Positions 15,649 to 25,395 of a stretch of DNA of 64,000 nt are shown in pieces. Under the pieces are notes generated by a model. That model worked only from the letters and a program-made list of their open reading frames with translations. It had not been told where the DNA came from and ran no database searches. The position numbers and the translations under genes are program-made. Location of the stretch: NCBI RefSeq assembly GCF_015472005.1, contig NZ_BMAQ01000033.1, positions 44,511 to 108,510 of the forward strand, read 5' to 3'. Source of the DNA: Insulibacter thermoxylanivorax (lineage in GTDB: Bacteria > Bacillota > Bacilli > Paenibacillales > DA-C8). Every line of letters begins with the position of its first letter. The first letter of the stretch is position 1.

Positions 15649-16914
15649 ATGTTCAAGTTTAATGATGAGAAGGGACAACTAAAGTGTTCGTTCTGCGGGA
15701 AATCCCAGGATCAAGTCCGCAAGTTGGTTGCCGGTCCTGGTGTCTATATCTGCGATGAGTGCATCGAACTGTGCACGGAGATTGTGGAGGAAGAACTCGG
15801 CGGTGAAGAGGAACTCGATCTGAAGGAGATCCCGAAGCCGCAGGAGATCCGCGAGATTCTCGACCAGTATGTCATCGGTCAAGATCAAGCGAAGAAGACC
15901 CTCTCCGTGGCTGTATATAATCATTACAAACGCGTGAACAACAAGATCAAAAACGACGACGTCGAGCTGCAGAAGAGCAACATCTGCCTCGTTGGGCCTA
16001 CCGGAAGCGGTAAGACCTTGCTGGCTCAGACTTTGGCCCGCATCCTCAATGTGCCTTTCGCCATCGCCGACGCGACATCCCTTACGGAAGCCGGATATGT
16101 CGGCGAGGATGTGGAGAACATCTTGCTGAAGCTGATCCAGGCGGCGGACTACGACGTCGAGAAAGCCGAGCGCGGCATCATCTATATCGATGAGATCGAC
16201 AAGATCGCCCGCAAGTCGGAGAACCCATCGATTACCCGCGATGTCTCCGGAGAAGGCGTGCAGCAGGCGCTGCTGAAGATCTTGGAAGGAACCGTTGCTT
16301 CCGTTCCGCCGCAAGGGGGACGCAAGCATCCGCATCAGGAATTCATCCAGATTGATACGACGAATATCCTGTTCATCTGCGGCGGAGCATTCGACGGCTT
16401 AGAGCAGATCATCAAGCGCCGGATCGGCAAGAAGGTCATCGGCTTCAACAGCGAGGGTATGAAGGCCGATCTGAAGCCCGGTGAATACCTCAGCATGGTG
16501 CTGCCGGAAGACCTGCTGAAATACGGGCTGATCCCGGAGTTTGTCGGTCGTCTGCCGGTCATCTCGACCTTGGAGCCGCTGGATGAACATGCGTTGGTCC
16601 GCATCCTCAAGGAGCCTAAGAATGCACTTGTCAAGCAATATCAGAAGCTGCTTGAGATGGACAACGTGGAACTTGAGTTCGAAGATGCTGCGCTGGAAGC
16701 CATCGCGAAGGAAGCGATCAAGCGCAATACCGGCGCACGCGGTCTGCGTGCGATCATCGAGAGCATCATGCTCGATGTGATGTATGAGATCCCATCCCGC
16801 GATGATGTACAGAAGTGCATCATCACAGAGAAAGTCGTGCGCGAGAAGCTTCCGCCGATCCTTACTCTGAAGGATGGAAGCACCCTCGGCGATCAGAAGG
16901 AAGAGAGCGCATAA
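15649..16914 (+). CDS. clpX: ATP-dependent Clp protease unfoldase subunit ClpX
   Basis: ClpX is the AAA+ unfoldase that recognises tagged substrates and feeds ClpP. The 421-aa product shows the N-terminal C4 zinc finger (Cys13, Cys16, Cys35, Cys38), Walker A GPTGSGKT (116-123), Walker [12 protein letters not shown], the [10 protein letters not shown] segment containing the IGF loop that docks on ClpP, and the sensor-2 region [17 protein letters not shown]. Length is normal. ATG 15649 follows AAGGGGTGA. A compound hairpin terminator is located about 70 bases after the stop. Confidence 0.98.
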   Translation: MFKFNDEKGQLKCSFCGKSQDQVRKLVAGPGVYICDECIELCTEIVEEELGGEEELDLKEIPKPQEIREILDQYVIGQDQAKKTLSVAVYNHYKRVNNKIKNDDVELQKSNICLVGPTGSGKTLLAQTLARILNVPFAIADATSLTEAGYVGEDVENILLKLIQAADYDVEKAERGIIYIDEIDKIARKSENPSITRDVSGEGVQQALLKILEGTVASVPPQGGRKHPHQEFIQIDTTNILFICGGAFDGLEQIIKRRIGKKVIGFNSEGMKADLKPGEYLSMVLPEDLLKYGLIPEFVGRLPVISTLEPLDEHALVRILKEPKNALVKQYQKLLEMDNVELEFEDAALEAIAKEAIKRNTGARGLRAIIESIMLDVMYEIPSRDDVQKCIITEKVVREKLPPILTLKDGSTLGDQKEESA

Positions 16915-16986
16915 GATGCGTAAGGCAAGATGTGATCTAGTCAGCCAGTGCTCTGGTATACACGCATAGATTGTTCCAACGGAATT

Positions 16987-17025
16987 ATCCATCGCATACT
17001 GGCACTGAAGTGCCGGGCGATGGAT
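16987..17025 (+). terminator. clpX terminator (compound hairpin)
   Basis: ATCCATCGC (16987-16995) pairs with GCGATGGAT (17017-17025); nested GGCACT (17001-17006) pairs with AGTGCC (17009-17014). ATTTCGC follows, a modest U-run. Confidence 0.7.
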
Positions 17026-17114
17026 ATTTCGCTATGGACAGCTGTGCGGATGAAATCAGATGAAGAGATTGGGATGAGTTGGTGTATGGAATATAAGGAT
17101 GGGAGAGTGAGAAC

Positions 17115-18212
17115 ATGTACCATCGCAAGGATACACGGCCGGTTAAAGTGGGGAATCTAACGATCGGCGGAGCGGATGAGGTTATCATCCAGAGCATGTG
17201 CACGACGAAGACGGCCGATGTCGCAGCGACGGTTGCGGAGATCCGCCGCCTGGAGGAAGCGGGATGCCAGCTGGTGCGCGTTACCGTGAACACAGAGGAA
17301 GCCGCCGCCGCGATCAAAGAGATCAAGAAGCAGATCAACATTCCGCTGGTGGCGGACATCCACTTTAACTATCGCTTGGCGCTCGCGGCGATTGAGAACG
17401 GCATCGACAAGGTCAGGATCAATCCCGGCAATATCGGCAAGCGGGATCGGGTGGAAGCCGTCGTCAAGGCATGTAAGGAACGCGGCATCCCGATCCGCAT
17501 CGGAGTCAACGCCGGATCGCTGGAGAACCATCTGCTTGAGAAGTACGGGTACCCGACAGCGGAGGCGATGGTGGAGAGCGCGCTCTACCATATCGGCATC
17601 CTGGAAGAACTTGATTTCTACGATATCATCGTCTCCCTCAAAGCCTCGGATGTGCCGATGGCGATCGAAGCCTATACCATGGCTGCTGAGAAATTCAACT
17701 ATCCCCTGCACCTTGGGATCACCGAAGCGGGAACGCTTTTTGCAGGTACGGTGAAGAGCGCTGCCGGTCTTGGTGCGCTGCTTGCACGAGGCATCGGCAA
17801 TACCATTCGCGTCAGCTTGAGCGCCGATCCCGTCGAAGAAGTGAAGGTGGCCCGTGAACTTCTGAAGTCCTTCGGACTGATCTCCAATGCCGCTACCCTG
17901 ATCTCCTGTCCGACCTGCGGCCGGCTGGACATCGATCTGTTCTCCATCGTCAATGAGGTGGAGGAATACATCGCCAACATCAAAGCTCCGATCAAGGTCT
18001 CGGTACTTGGCTGTGCGGTGAACGGCCCCGGAGAGGCCCGGGAAGCGGACATCGGCATCGCCGGCGGACGCGGCGAGGGCTTGCTGTTCCGCCACGGGGA
18101 GATCGTTCGCAAAGTGCCGGAAGATCAACTGGTGGACGAGCTGAAGAAGGAGATCGATGCACTGGTCGCTGAATATGAACGCACTGGTGTGATCCCGGGC
18201 AGGAAGCATTGA
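17115..18212 (+). CDS. ispG: 4-hydroxy-3-methylbut-2-enyl diphosphate synthase (flavodoxin-dependent)
   Basis: IspG (GcpE) is the iron-sulfur enzyme that turns 2-C-methyl-D-erythritol 2,4-cyclodiphosphate into HMBPP in the MEP isoprenoid pathway. The 365-aa product has the TIM-barrel part ([44 protein letters not shown]) and the C-terminal cluster domain with CPTCGR and [10 protein letters not shown], which supply the three Cys and one Glu ligands. Length fits the short bacterial form. ATG 17115 follows GGGAGAG. It stands alone between two terminators, inserted between clpX and lonB, an order that differs from B. subtilis. Confidence 0.97.
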   Translation: MYHRKDTRPVKVGNLTIGGADEVIIQSMCTTKTADVAATVAEIRRLEEAGCQLVRVTVNTEEAAAAIKEIKKQINIPLVADIHFNYRLALAAIENGIDKVRINPGNIGKRDRVEAVVKACKERGIPIRIGVNAGSLENHLLEKYGYPTAEAMVESALYHIGILEELDFYDIIVSLKASDVPMAIEAYTMAAEKFNYPLHLGITEAGTLFAGTVKSAAGLGALLARGIGNTIRVSLSADPVEEVKVARELLKSFGLISNAATLISCPTCGRLDIDLFSIVNEVEEYIANIKAPIKVSVLGCAVNGPGEAREADIGIAGGRGEGLLFRHGEIVRKVPEDQLVDELKKEIDALVAEYERTGVIPGRKH

Positions 18213-18300
18213 TCGTCGCAGCTAATGGGAATCGTGAGGACGGGAATATAAGAGGACAGTAATATAAAATGTAAACATCAAGTGAGAGGAAGCGAGTGAG

Positions 18301-18362
18301 AACCTGTGTGATACGTCCGCCGCTGCTAAGGCAGCGGTCGGGTGTTTCCGCAGGTTTTTATT
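18301..18362 (+). terminator. ispG terminator (compound hairpin)
   Basis: AACCTGTG (18301-18308) pairs with CGCAGGTT (18349-18356) around an inner perfect hairpin CCGCTGC-TAAG-GCAGCGG (18320-18337... loop 18327-18330). TTTTTATTT follows. Confidence 0.75.
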
Positions 18363-18464
18363 TCGCGGGCAGGGAAAATTTCATCCGGTGCGCGGACTAT
18401 CCGTGGGGAGAGAAGGCAATACTACCAACTATAGGCGTTGACAGCGGCATAGGAGGTAGTATTG

Positions 18465-20165
18465 ATGAGTGTGACCACCATTTTGATGTTGATCCAGCTG
18501 TTCTTCGGCGTCGTCATCGGTCTGTACTTCTGGAACCTGCTCCGCAATCAGAAGACGAATAGGACGGCTGTCGACCGCGAATCGCGCAAGGAGATGGAGC
18601 GGCTGCACAGGATGCGTTCCATCCAGCTGACGAAACCGCTGGCGGAGAAAACGCGTCCGTCCTCGTTAAGCGATATCGTCGGCCAGAAGGAGGGCTTGCG
18701 GGCACTCAAGGCAGCGCTCTGCGGGCCGAACCCGCAGCATGTGATCATCTACGGCCCGCCGGGGGTCGGGAAGACCGCCGCAGCCCGCGTCGTGCTGGAG
18801 GAAGCGAAGCGTTCGCCGCGCTCCCCCTTCCAGAAAGATGCGAAGTTCATCGAAGTCGATGCGACGACGGTGCGCTTCGATGAACGGGGCATCGCTGATC
18901 CGCTCATCGGGTCGGTGCACGATCCGATCTATCAGGGAGCAGGGGCGTTGGGGATCGCGGGAATTCCTCAGCCCAAGCCAGGTGCGGTGTCGAAGGCGCA
19001 CGGCGGTGTATTGTTTATCGATGAGATCGGCGAATTACATCCCATTCAGATGAATAAATTACTAAAAGTACTCGAAGACCGGAAGGTCTTCCTTGAAAGT
19101 GCTTATTATAATTCCGAGGATACGAATATTCCGCGCCATATTCATGACATTTTCCAGAACGGTCTGCCCGCTGATTTTCGCCTTGTCGGCGCCACCACCC
19201 GCACGCCCGATGAGATCCCGCCGGCGATCCGCTCGCGCTGCATGGAGATCTTCTTCCGCCCGCTGACCGCAGAGGAGATCGGCGACATCGCCGGCAAGGC
19301 TTTCGACAAGCTCGGCATTCCCCGCAATGATGCAGCAATCGCCGTTATTAAGAGATACGCCAAGAACGGTCGGGAAGCGGTGAATATCGTGCAGCTTGCC
19401 AGCGGCATCGCGATGACCGAGAACCGCACGGAGATCACGCAGGCGGATATCGAATGGGTCATCAGCAGCAGCCAGATCTCGCCGCGTCCGGACAAGAAGA
19501 TTCATCCTGAACCAAAGGCGGGACTGGTCAACGGGCTGGCTGTGTACGGACCGAATCTGGGCACGCTGCTGGAGATCGAAGTGACGGCACTGCCCGCGGA
19601 ACCCGGTCGGGGCAAGGTGAACCTGACGGGCATCGTCGACGAAGAAGAGATGGGGGGAGGCTCCCGCACGATCCGCCGCAAGAGCATGGCGAAGAGCTCC
19701 GTGGAGAACGTCCTGACGGTGCTGCGCCGCCTCGGGATGAAGCCGCATGACTATGATCTGCACATCAATTTCCCGGGAGGCGTGCCGATCGACGGCCCCT
19801 CTGCGGGCATCGCTTTAGCTACGGCGATCGTCTCTGCGCTGCTCGATCGGCCCGTCGACAACACGTTGGCGATGACCGGCGAAGTAAGCATCCACGGCAA
19901 GGTCAAACCCGTCGGCGGAATCGTGGCGAAGGTGGATGCGGCGTATCAGGCCGGAGCGCGGACGGTGATCATCCCGAAGGAGAATTGGCAGGAGATCTTC
20001 GCCGGCCTTGAAGATCTGACGATCCGACCCGTGGATACGATCGAAGAGGTGCTGCAAATCTCGCTCGGTCTTGATCATCAGCAGCTGCCGCATGAGATGC
20101 CTGCAGCAACAGGGGATCTGATGATCCCATCGGCGGTCCCCATCTTGCATACTCGCCAAGATTGA
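18465..20165 (+). CDS. lonB: LonB, membrane-tethered Lon-like protease
   Basis: LonB is an AAA+ serine protease that in B. subtilis acts mainly in the forespore. The 566-aa product starts with a hydrophobic stretch (MSVTTILMLIQLFFGVVIGLYFW, cited as residues 1-23), which should anchor it to the membrane. It then has Walker A GPPGVGKT (97-104), Walker B GVLFIDEIGEL, and the Lon protease domain with Ser446 in DGPSAG and Lys489 in GGIVAKVDAA, 43 residues apart as in Lon. The large Lon N-terminal substrate domain is absent, as expected. AGGAGG (18451-18456) lies 8 bases before ATG 18465; TTG 18462 is too close. lonB-lonA-ysxC is the B. subtilis order. Confidence 0.95.
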   Translation: MSVTTILMLIQLFFGVVIGLYFWNLLRNQKTNRTAVDRESRKEMERLHRMRSIQLTKPLAEKTRPSSLSDIVGQKEGLRALKAALCGPNPQHVIIYGPPGVGKTAAARVVLEEAKRSPRSPFQKDAKFIEVDATTVRFDERGIADPLIGSVHDPIYQGAGALGIAGIPQPKPGAVSKAHGGVLFIDEIGELHPIQMNKLLKVLEDRKVFLESAYYNSEDTNIPRHIHDIFQNGLPADFRLVGATTRTPDEIPPAIRSRCMEIFFRPLTAEEIGDIAGKAFDKLGIPRNDAAIAVIKRYAKNGREAVNIVQLASGIAMTENRTEITQADIEWVISSSQISPRPDKKIHPEPKAGLVNGLAVYGPNLGTLLEIEVTALPAEPGRGKVNLTGIVDEEEMGGGSRTIRRKSMAKSSVENVLTVLRRLGMKPHDYDLHINFPGGVPIDGPSAGIALATAIVSALLDRPVDNTLAMTGEVSIHGKVKPVGGIVAKVDAAYQAGARTVIIPKENWQEIFAGLEDLTIRPVDTIEEVLQISLGLDHQQLPHEMPAATGDLMIPSAVPILHTRQD

Positions 20166-20351
20166 ATTATGATAGCTAACGTTTCGAGGATGCTGATTTT
20201 AATTCGCACAACAAGTATGGCCGTTATTGCGTGCCATAGTCATCGTAAGCTGTTTGGCTGCAGCTTCGGCGCCTTAAGCGGCGGCAGACAGCTCCCAAGC
20301 GACCGCAGGGAGCGCCCCGCAAGGGATGCCCGGCTGCCAGCCTTGCCGTTG

Positions 20352-20381
20352 TTGGTGTTTGAATATCAGTTTTGGTAGAAT
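20352..20381 (+). promoter_or_regulatory. Candidate lonA promoter
   Basis: TAGAAT (20376-20381) has an extended TGG before it; TTGGTG (20352-20357) is 18 bases upstream. No known heat-shock operator was recognised. Confidence 0.4.
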
Positions 20382-20445
20382 GGTTAGTACATTAAAGGTC
20401 CTAGAGAGGAATCGTATGGAGAGGCTGACTTGGAGGTGCTGGAGG

Positions 20446-22794
20446 ATGGGACTGCTAAAAAGTAAAGATAAGCGGCTGCCGCTGCTGCCGCTGAGGGGTC
20501 TGTTGGTCTATCCAACGATGGTTCTCCATCTTGATGTAGGCAGGGAGCGCTCCGTCAAGGCCTTGGAGAAAGCGATGGTTGAGGAGAATTTGATCCTGCT
20601 CAGTTCTCAATCAGAAGTAAGCATAGAGGAGCCCAAGCAGGAGGATATATACAAGGTAGGAACGATCTCGCGGGTTCGCCAGATGTTGAAGCTGCCCAAC
20701 GGCACGATCCGCGTGCTCGTCGAGGGGATCGTGCGGGCGAAGATCATCGATTTTGTGGATAATCCGCATTTCTATGAGGTGATCGTACGGGAGCTTCCGG
20801 AGACGTATCCGCAGGAACCGGAGATCGACGCCTTGATGCGTTCGGTGCTGAAACAGTTCGAGAGCTATATCAGCCTGTCGAAGAAGATCACGCCAGAAAC
20901 CTTGGCGGCGGTTTCGGATATCGAAGAACCGGGCAGGCTGGCCGATGTGATCTGCAGTCACTTGCCGCTGAAGCTCAAGGACAAACAGGAGATCCTTGAG
21001 ATCGTCGATGTCCGCCAGCGCTTGGAACATCTCTTAAAACTACTGAACAACGAACAAGAAGTACTAGAGTTAGAGCGCAAGATCGGGCAGCGCGTGAAGA
21101 AGCAGATGGAGAAGACCCAGAAGGAATACTATCTGCGCGAGCAGATGAAGGCGATTCAGAAGGAGCTGGGTGAGAAGGAAGGCCGCGGTCTTGAGATTGA
21201 GGAATTGCGCAGCCAGTTGAAGGAAGCCCAGCTGCCGGAGAAGGTCCATGAGAAGGTGGAAAAAGAAATCGACCGCCTCGAGCGGACACCGGCGGCTTCC
21301 GCCGAGAGCAGCGTCATCCGCAACTACATCGATTGGCTGCTCGGTCTGCCGTGGAATCATGCAACGGAAGATGATCTCGATCTCAAAAAGGCTGAAGCCG
21401 TGCTGAATGAAGACCACTACGGACTGGATAAGCCGAAGGAGCGCGTGCTGGAGTACCTGGCTGTGCAGCAGCTGGTGAAGAAGTTAAAAGGACCCATCCT
21501 CTGTTTTGTAGGTCCGCCGGGCGTCGGTAAGACGTCTATCGCCCGCTCTATTGCCCGTTCTCTCGGGCGTAATTTCGTGCGCATCTCGCTTGGCGGCGTT
21601 CGCGATGAAGCGGAGATTCGCGGCCACCGCAGAACCTATGTCGGGGCGATGCCCGGACGGATCATCCAGGGGATCAAGAACGCCGGCAGCAATAACCCCG
21701 TCATGCTGCTCGATGAGATCGACAAGATGGCTGCGGACTTCCGGGGAGATCCGGCCGCAGCACTCTTGGAGGTGCTGGACCCGGAACAGAACAACGCCTT
21801 CAGCGATCACTATATCGAGGTACCCTTCGATCTGTCCAAGGTGATGTTCATCACGACGGCCAACGCTGTACATAATATTCCGCGGCCGCTGCTAGACCGG
21901 ATGGAAGTGCTGTATATTCCAGGTTATACGGAGCTGGAGAAGCTGCAGATCGCGAAGCGCTATCTCCTCCCGAAACAGATGAAAGAACACGGCTTGGATG
22001 CGGAGATGCTGAGCGTGGATGAAGAAGCCTTGATGAAGGTGATCCGGGAGTACACGCGGGAAGCCGGCGTGCGCAACCTGGAGCAGCAGATCGCAGCGAT
22101 CTGCCGGAAGACGGCGAAGCGCATCGTCGCTAAGGAGACGGAGAGCATCGAAGTCACCGCGGATAAGCTGGCCGATTACCTAGGGCCTGTCAAGTTCCGC
22201 TACGGTCTGGCTGAAGAAGAGGATCAGATCGGTGCGGCGACGGGTCTTGCTTGGACAGAGGTCGGCGGCGATACCCTCGTCATCGAGGTGTCGATCGTGC
22301 CCGGCAAAGGCAAACTCACCTTGACGGGGAAGCTGGGCGATGTGATGAAGGAATCGGCGCAGGCGGCATTCAGCTATACGAGATCCCGGGCGCATGAGCT
22401 CCGGATCGATGCGGATTTCCATGAGAAGAATGATATTCACATTCATATTCCGGAGGGAGCGATTCCGAAGGACGGTCCTTCGGCGGGAATCACCATCGCC
22501 ACGGCGCTCATCTCTGCTCTGACGAATATCCCTGTGCGCAGGGATGTGGCGATGACCGGCGAGATAACGCTGCGCGGCCGCGTGCTGCCGATCGGCGGAC
22601 TGAAGGAGAAATCCCTGGCCGCCCATCGCGCCGGCATCAAGAAGGTGCTGCTTCCGAAGGAGAATGAGAAGGATCTCGAGGAGATCCCGGAGAGCGTGCG
22701 TGATGATATGGAATTCATCACGGTCAGTCACATGGACGAAGTGCTGGATCATGCGCTCGTCGATCGTGCTGCACCGGTGGAGAGTGGGATTTGA
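20446..22794 (+). CDS. lonA: ATP-dependent protease La (LonA)
   Basis: LonA degrades damaged and short-lived regulatory proteins in the cytoplasm. The 782-aa product starts at ATG 20446, 9 bases after GGAGG; the frame is open from 20326 but the added residues are not Lon-like. Domains: LON substrate-binding (about 10-200, [24 protein letters not shown] start), coiled-coil (200-300, [20 protein letters not shown]), AAA+ with Walker A GPPGVGKT (356-363), and the protease domain with Ser679 in DGPSAG and Lys722 in [10 protein letters not shown]. Numbering falls exactly on that of the E. coli enzyme. The stop is one base before the start region of ysxC. Confidence 0.98.
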   Translation: MGLLKSKDKRLPLLPLRGLLVYPTMVLHLDVGRERSVKALEKAMVEENLILLSSQSEVSIEEPKQEDIYKVGTISRVRQMLKLPNGTIRVLVEGIVRAKIIDFVDNPHFYEVIVRELPETYPQEPEIDALMRSVLKQFESYISLSKKITPETLAAVSDIEEPGRLADVICSHLPLKLKDKQEILEIVDVRQRLEHLLKLLNNEQEVLELERKIGQRVKKQMEKTQKEYYLREQMKAIQKELGEKEGRGLEIEELRSQLKEAQLPEKVHEKVEKEIDRLERTPAASAESSVIRNYIDWLLGLPWNHATEDDLDLKKAEAVLNEDHYGLDKPKERVLEYLAVQQLVKKLKGPILCFVGPPGVGKTSIARSIARSLGRNFVRISLGGVRDEAEIRGHRRTYVGAMPGRIIQGIKNAGSNNPVMLLDEIDKMAADFRGDPAAALLEVLDPEQNNAFSDHYIEVPFDLSKVMFITTANAVHNIPRPLLDRMEVLYIPGYTELEKLQIAKRYLLPKQMKEHGLDAEMLSVDEEALMKVIREYTREAGVRNLEQQIAAICRKTAKRIVAKETESIEVTADKLADYLGPVKFRYGLAEEEDQIGAATGLAWTEVGGDTLVIEVSIVPGKGKLTLTGKLGDVMKESAQAAFSYTRSRAHELRIDADFHEKNDIHIHIPEGAIPKDGPSAGITIATALISALTNIPVRRDVAMTGEITLRGRVLPIGGLKEKSLAAHRAGIKKVLLPKENEKDLEEIPESVRDDMEFITVSHMDEVLDHALVDRAAPVESGI

Positions 22795-22795
22795 T

Positions 22796-23395
22796 ATGAA
22801 GATTACACAGGCTGAATTTGTGATCAGCGCGGCCAAACGCGACCAATTGCCGAAGGATGCCCTGCCGGAGATTGCTCTAGCAGGGCGCTCCAATGTCGGC
22901 AAGTCTTCGCTGATCAACCGCATGATCAACCGCAGAAATCTGGCAAGAACAAGTTCTGTACCGGGCAAGACGCAGACTTTGAACTATTACCGCATCAATG
23001 AGGCATTCTATTTTGTTGACCTGCCCGGCTATGGGTATGCCAAGGTATCCAAAGCGCAGCGTGTGCAATGGGGAAAACTGATCGAGGGTTATCTCCTGGG
23101 CCGGGAGTATCTCAAACTTGTGCTGCACGTCGTGGATCTGCGCCATCCGCCGACGGCCGACGACCGCATGATGGCCGATTGGCTGAAACACTTTGATATT
23201 CCCACTGCCGTCGTTGCAACGAAGGCGGACAAGATCTCGAAGGGCCGGGTCCCAAGCCACTTAAAGCGGATTCGGCAGGACCTGGAGCTTGCTTCGGATA
23301 CCATGCTCATCCCTTTCTCTGCGGAGACGGGCCAAGGCCGTGAGGAGTTGTGGGAGTATATTCAGCAATCGCTTATGCCGGGACCACAAGACTGA
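22796..23395 (+). CDS. ysxC: Ribosome biogenesis GTP-binding protein YsxC/EngB
   Basis: YsxC (EngB) is an essential small GTPase needed to finish the 50S ribosomal subunit. The 199-aa product has G1 GRSNVGKSS, G2 around SVPGKTQTLN, G3 DLPGYGYAKVS, G4 TKADKIS and G5 FSAETGQG. ATG 22796 overlaps the lonA stop region (TGATATG) behind GGTGGAGAGTGGG, so the two genes are translationally linked. The same lon-ysxC pairing is found in B. subtilis. Confidence 0.97.
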   Translation: MKITQAEFVISAAKRDQLPKDALPEIALAGRSNVGKSSLINRMINRRNLARTSSVPGKTQTLNYYRINEAFYFVDLPGYGYAKVSKAQRVQWGKLIEGYLLGREYLKLVLHVVDLRHPPTADDRMMADWLKHFDIPTAVVATKADKISKGRVPSHLKRIRQDLELASDTMLIPFSAETGQGREELWEYIQQSLMPGPQD

Positions 23396-23593
23396 ACATT
23401 TTCCATCAAATCAAGAGCATTTACCGTGATCGGATCACATAAAGCTTTCCGAAGACGAAATATCCCGTAATTTGCTAAAATTTCGCATGCGAAACACGAG
23501 CAAAGGGCTTCTAAGGTATTGTATACTTATACTTAGCGTTGTTAGTTCATGTAGGCAGCCTTGTGTTTGAAACAAAGGAATTGAGGGATATTT

Positions 23594-24181
23594 ATGGCTA
23601 AGCGGTTAGCGACAGCATATGTCAAAACCCAGATCCGTTTAACGGAAGCCGAAATGATGGAATTTGTCCAGTTGTTCAAGAAGCATGGGATCGATATTCA
23701 CATGCGGGTCTACGATAACGGCAGTCATGTTGTCGTCTTAGAAGAAGGGAAGGATCAGGAAGTTCGCTTAAGCTTTGAGATGGAGCAAGAGCATTATGTT
23801 TTCGAAGGTTCGTGCTGCTTTCATGAGCCGGCTTTGGCGAATGCGATGCGGCAGGCGATCTCGCAGTTCCGCGGTTCAGCCATTGTACATCGGCAGTACG
23901 TGAACTTCACGATGGAATATTGGTATGAACGCGGTACGGTTGTTCGTATCGTCGAGCGAAGGGCGGGCGGCGCGGAACGAGTCGTGTACAGTTATAACAA
24001 TCATCTCTTAGAGCTCGAAGCCGTTTTCCGCAGAACCGATGTGGAAGCGAATATCGAGCGGCTGAGGGAAGAGATTAATCGGCTGCTGGACATACGCAGG
24101 ACGCTCGATCGCTCCGATGCAGCTGATGTGGATAAGAGACTGGCGGATCTGTCCCGTCAGTTGTTCGTATTGGAGGCTTGA
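23594..24181 (+). CDS. Conserved protein of unknown function (195 aa)
   Basis: I do not know a function. The protein begins MAKRLATAYVKTQIRLTEAEMM and reads as a mixed alpha/beta N-terminal domain (to about 125) followed by a long helical, coiled-coil-like end (NNHLLELEAVFRRTDVEANIERLREEINRLLDIR, cited by its ends). Two neighbouring Cys (SCCFHEP, about residues 77-78) are the only ones. There is no signal or membrane segment. I recall close relatives of the same length in Paenibacillus, labelled as a nonribosomal peptide synthetase module, a name the sequence does not support. It lies about 200 bp after ysxC with its own upstream space; a GGAATTGAGGG-type site precedes ATG 23594. Confidence 0.8.
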   Translation: MAKRLATAYVKTQIRLTEAEMMEFVQLFKKHGIDIHMRVYDNGSHVVVLEEGKDQEVRLSFEMEQEHYVFEGSCCFHEPALANAMRQAISQFRGSAIVHRQYVNFTMEYWYERGTVVRIVERRAGGAERVVYSYNNHLLELEAVFRRTDVEANIERLREEINRLLDIRRTLDRSDAADVDKRLADLSRQLFVLEA

Positions 24182-24785
24182 GAACCGGCGCGGCACAGCA
24201 GAGCATCCGGAGCGCAGCTTACGCAGCGCTTGCTGCAGCTTATTGCGCAGCATAAGGTGAGCATATGCCGCAGCATAAGATGCTGGTTTAGTTGCTACGT
24301 AGGGCAAGGGAACAGAAGGCACTTATTTGTGAACGAACGGCGTGATGTTCTAACTCACGGAACTGCGGGGCATTATTCGTATGTTTTGGTTCTGATGCTG
24401 AGCTGAAAACGTGGAATAAGGCATCGTAGTTCCGTTGAACTTTCATATTCACAGTTTTTCGGAGCATAAGGTACCGTAGTTCCATTCCAGCGGTGTCCTG
24501 GCTGCCCGGCACAGCATGAGCCGGATGAATCCAGCGGGCAACAAACCGCAAAAACCGTGCTGATCCCCTTCTTTCGCGAATTATTCCTGCTAATCTTGAC
24601 GTTTTCGGAAAAAACTATTGCATTTCTGTGCGATAGATGTTATTTTTAATGCTGTTGGCAAATAGGAACCAGGATTCACTCAGGAAATAGGGTGTTGCGA
24701 GAGATTATTCCCTCGAGAAGTGAATGACGTAGGTCCTAGCGGATGAAATTCCAAACATTTTATTCCTAGGAAGGGGGAACCGAAG
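24182..24785. other. 604-bp gap upstream of speD with repeat elements
   Basis: The left part repeats GCAGCATAAG-like words (about 24245-24285); the middle holds the degenerate repeats listed separately. A minus-strand frame (24288-24551) is open across the repeats but has no start context. TTGACG at 24596-24601 could be a speD -35, with no clear -10. No other gene is seen. Confidence 0.5.
24359..24486. repeat. Degenerate intergenic repeat family, two direct and one inverted copy
   Basis: Copies around 24404-24436 and 24452-24486 share the pattern CATAAGG(C/T)A(T/C)CGTAGTTCC(G/A)TT on the plus strand (first copy GAATAAGGCATCGTAGTTCC). A copy in the other direction, GGAACTGCGGGGCATTATTC, starts at about 24359, so the first two units could pair into a large hairpin. 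Similar GGAACTACGRTGCCTTATTCC-like words are, as I remember, scattered between genes in Paenibacillus genomes. Confidence 0.65.
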
Positions 24786-25187
24786 GTGGAATACTCAACT
24801 TTCGGAAGGCATGTCGCTGTTGATGCTTGGGGCGTTCCATTTGACAAGCTGAACGATCCCGAATGGCTGCAAGCACAGTTGGTTGAAGCTGCAGAAGCTT
24901 CAGGCGCTACGGTACTATCCGTACAAGCAAGACAATTCGAACCACAAGGCGCTTCGGTGCTTGTGATGTTGTCGGAAAGTCATCTCTCCATCCATACGTA
25001 TCCTGAGAAAGGATTTGCAGCGATCGATTGCTATACCTGCGGGGAAACGGTGGATCCGCAAGTCGCTGTCGATCATCTGGTCGCCGTGCTGAAACCCAGC
25101 AAGACCTATGCGAAGAAGCTGGTTCGCGGATTAGGCGAGATCACGGTAGAAGAACCTGACATGCAGAAGGTGGAATTGATTAAGTAA
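24786..25187 (+). CDS. speD: S-adenosylmethionine decarboxylase proenzyme
   Basis: SpeD makes decarboxylated AdoMet, the aminopropyl donor for spermidine. The 133-aa proenzyme (class 1B, small bacterial type) must cleave itself between Glu and Ser in SESHLSIHTYPE to form the pyruvoyl cofactor. The later conserved Cys in AIDCYTCGE is present. GTG 24786 follows AAGGGGGA at 8 bases. A good terminator follows. No speE is seen in this window, so the aminopropyltransferase must lie elsewhere. Confidence 0.97.
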   Translation: MEYSTFGRHVAVDAWGVPFDKLNDPEWLQAQLVEAAEASGATVLSVQARQFEPQGASVLVMLSESHLSIHTYPEKGFAAIDCYTCGETVDPQVAVDHLVAVLKPSKTYAKKLVRGLGEITVEEPDMQKVELIK

Positions 25188-25226
25188 CACGCATCTTACA
25201 CGAAGGGTCATGGACAGAATACAATC

Positions 25227-25273
25227 AGGCTGTTGATGGTTGTCCCAAGGACGATCGCGGCAGCCTTTTTCTA
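25227..25273 (+). terminator. speD terminator
   Basis: AGGCTG (25227-25232) pairs with CAGCCT (25261-25266), enclosing GGTTGTCC-CAA-GGACGATC (all pairs allowing G-U), followed by TTTTTCTATT. Confidence 0.8.
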
Positions 25274-25395
25274 TTATGTACGGGATAATCGGAAACAGCT
25301 TGGACAAGCAGGCAGAAGAATGTCCGCCGCGGATCCCCCATACAATGTCCATATATGCATGTACGAGACAATCCGGACAAGAGGAGGACAACGGT

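Noticed and set aside
24288..24551. 87-aa minus-strand frame upstream of speD
   Set aside because: It is a product of the degenerate intergenic repeats (its peptide repeats with them) and lacks a start context.
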